From: CAVURW01 sp963743595
GTDB lineage: Bacteria; Verrucomicrobiota; Verrucomicrobiia; Methylacidiphilales; UBA1321
Length of the DNA stretch: 6,395 nt
Direction of reading: 5' to 3'
Assembly: GCA_963743595.1 (NCBI GenBank)
Contig: CAVURW010000152.1
Coordinates: 1 to 6,395, forward strand
In this document: positions 5,664 to 6,395 of the stretch, in pieces
How the letters are laid out: each line of letters begins with the position of its first letter
How positions within the stretch are numbered: the stretch's first letter is position 1
Position numbers and translations under genes: made by a program
Notes under the pieces: model-generated
Database searches by the model: none
Told to the model about the DNA's origin: nothing
Seen by the model: the letters and a program-made list of their open reading frames with translations, nothing else

Positions 5664-5667
<4 letters not shown>
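5655..5667. other. Abrupt junction between two unrelated coding sequences
   Basis: Upstream, the DUF2079 frame is intact and of moderate G+C. From about 5664 a different frame encodes the end of a PAS/PAC domain and a histidine kinase in GC-rich DNA (hand counts 27/60 at 5581-5640 against 42/60 at 5701-5760). Both proteins are truncated at the same point. No IS end, target-site duplication or tRNA is visible. This is either an assembly chimera or an illegitimate recombination joint. Confidence 0.7.

Positions 5668-6395
<728 letters not shown>

Overview
The window looks like soil-type bacterial DNA, most likely from the Verrucomicrobia (Chthoniobacterales-like). This rests on a DUF5069 protein of the kind common in that phylum and on dense, hairpin-rich interspersed repeats between genes. 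No rRNA or other taxonomic marker is present, so the placement is an inference. From about 5,663 to the end the sequence changes character (hand counts of G+C: 27/60 at 5581-5640, 42/60 at 5701-5760, 45/60 at 6301-6360). That part may not belong to the same genome.

Layout: the window opens with the last 31 codons of a probable macrodomain protein (+). A convergent intergenic stretch (98-537) follows, with no credible gene but several hairpins and a 33-bp repeat pair. Next is a large multi-pass membrane protein of GT-C glycosyltransferase-like design (538-2070, -). A 794-bp intergenic region (2071-2864) comes after it, dominated by a tandem array of a three-hairpin repeat of about 145 bp (three direct copies and one inverted, diverged copy) plus a shorter repeat. 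Then comes a minus-strand cluster, in transcription order: an Rrf2-family regulator (4542-4108), an AzoR-type FMN-dependent NADH:quinone/azo reductase (3985-3362) and a DUF5069 protein (3332-2865). Divergent from the regulator is a DUF2079 membrane protein (from about 4631, +) that is cut off near 5662. At that point a 5'-truncated, repeatedly frameshifted histidine kinase begins in another frame and runs off the window.

The clearest functional unit is the Rrf2-azoR-DUF5069 cluster. It reads as a small electrophile/redox-stress module in which a cysteine-bearing repressor probably controls a flavin reductase and a co-transcribed protein of unknown function. The regulator gene has a good -35 element, and its likely transcription start lies at its own ATG, suggesting a leaderless mRNA. 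The two things most worth checking are the repeat array and the abrupt junction at about 5,663, which more likely reflects a chimeric, low-quality contig end than a new fusion protein.
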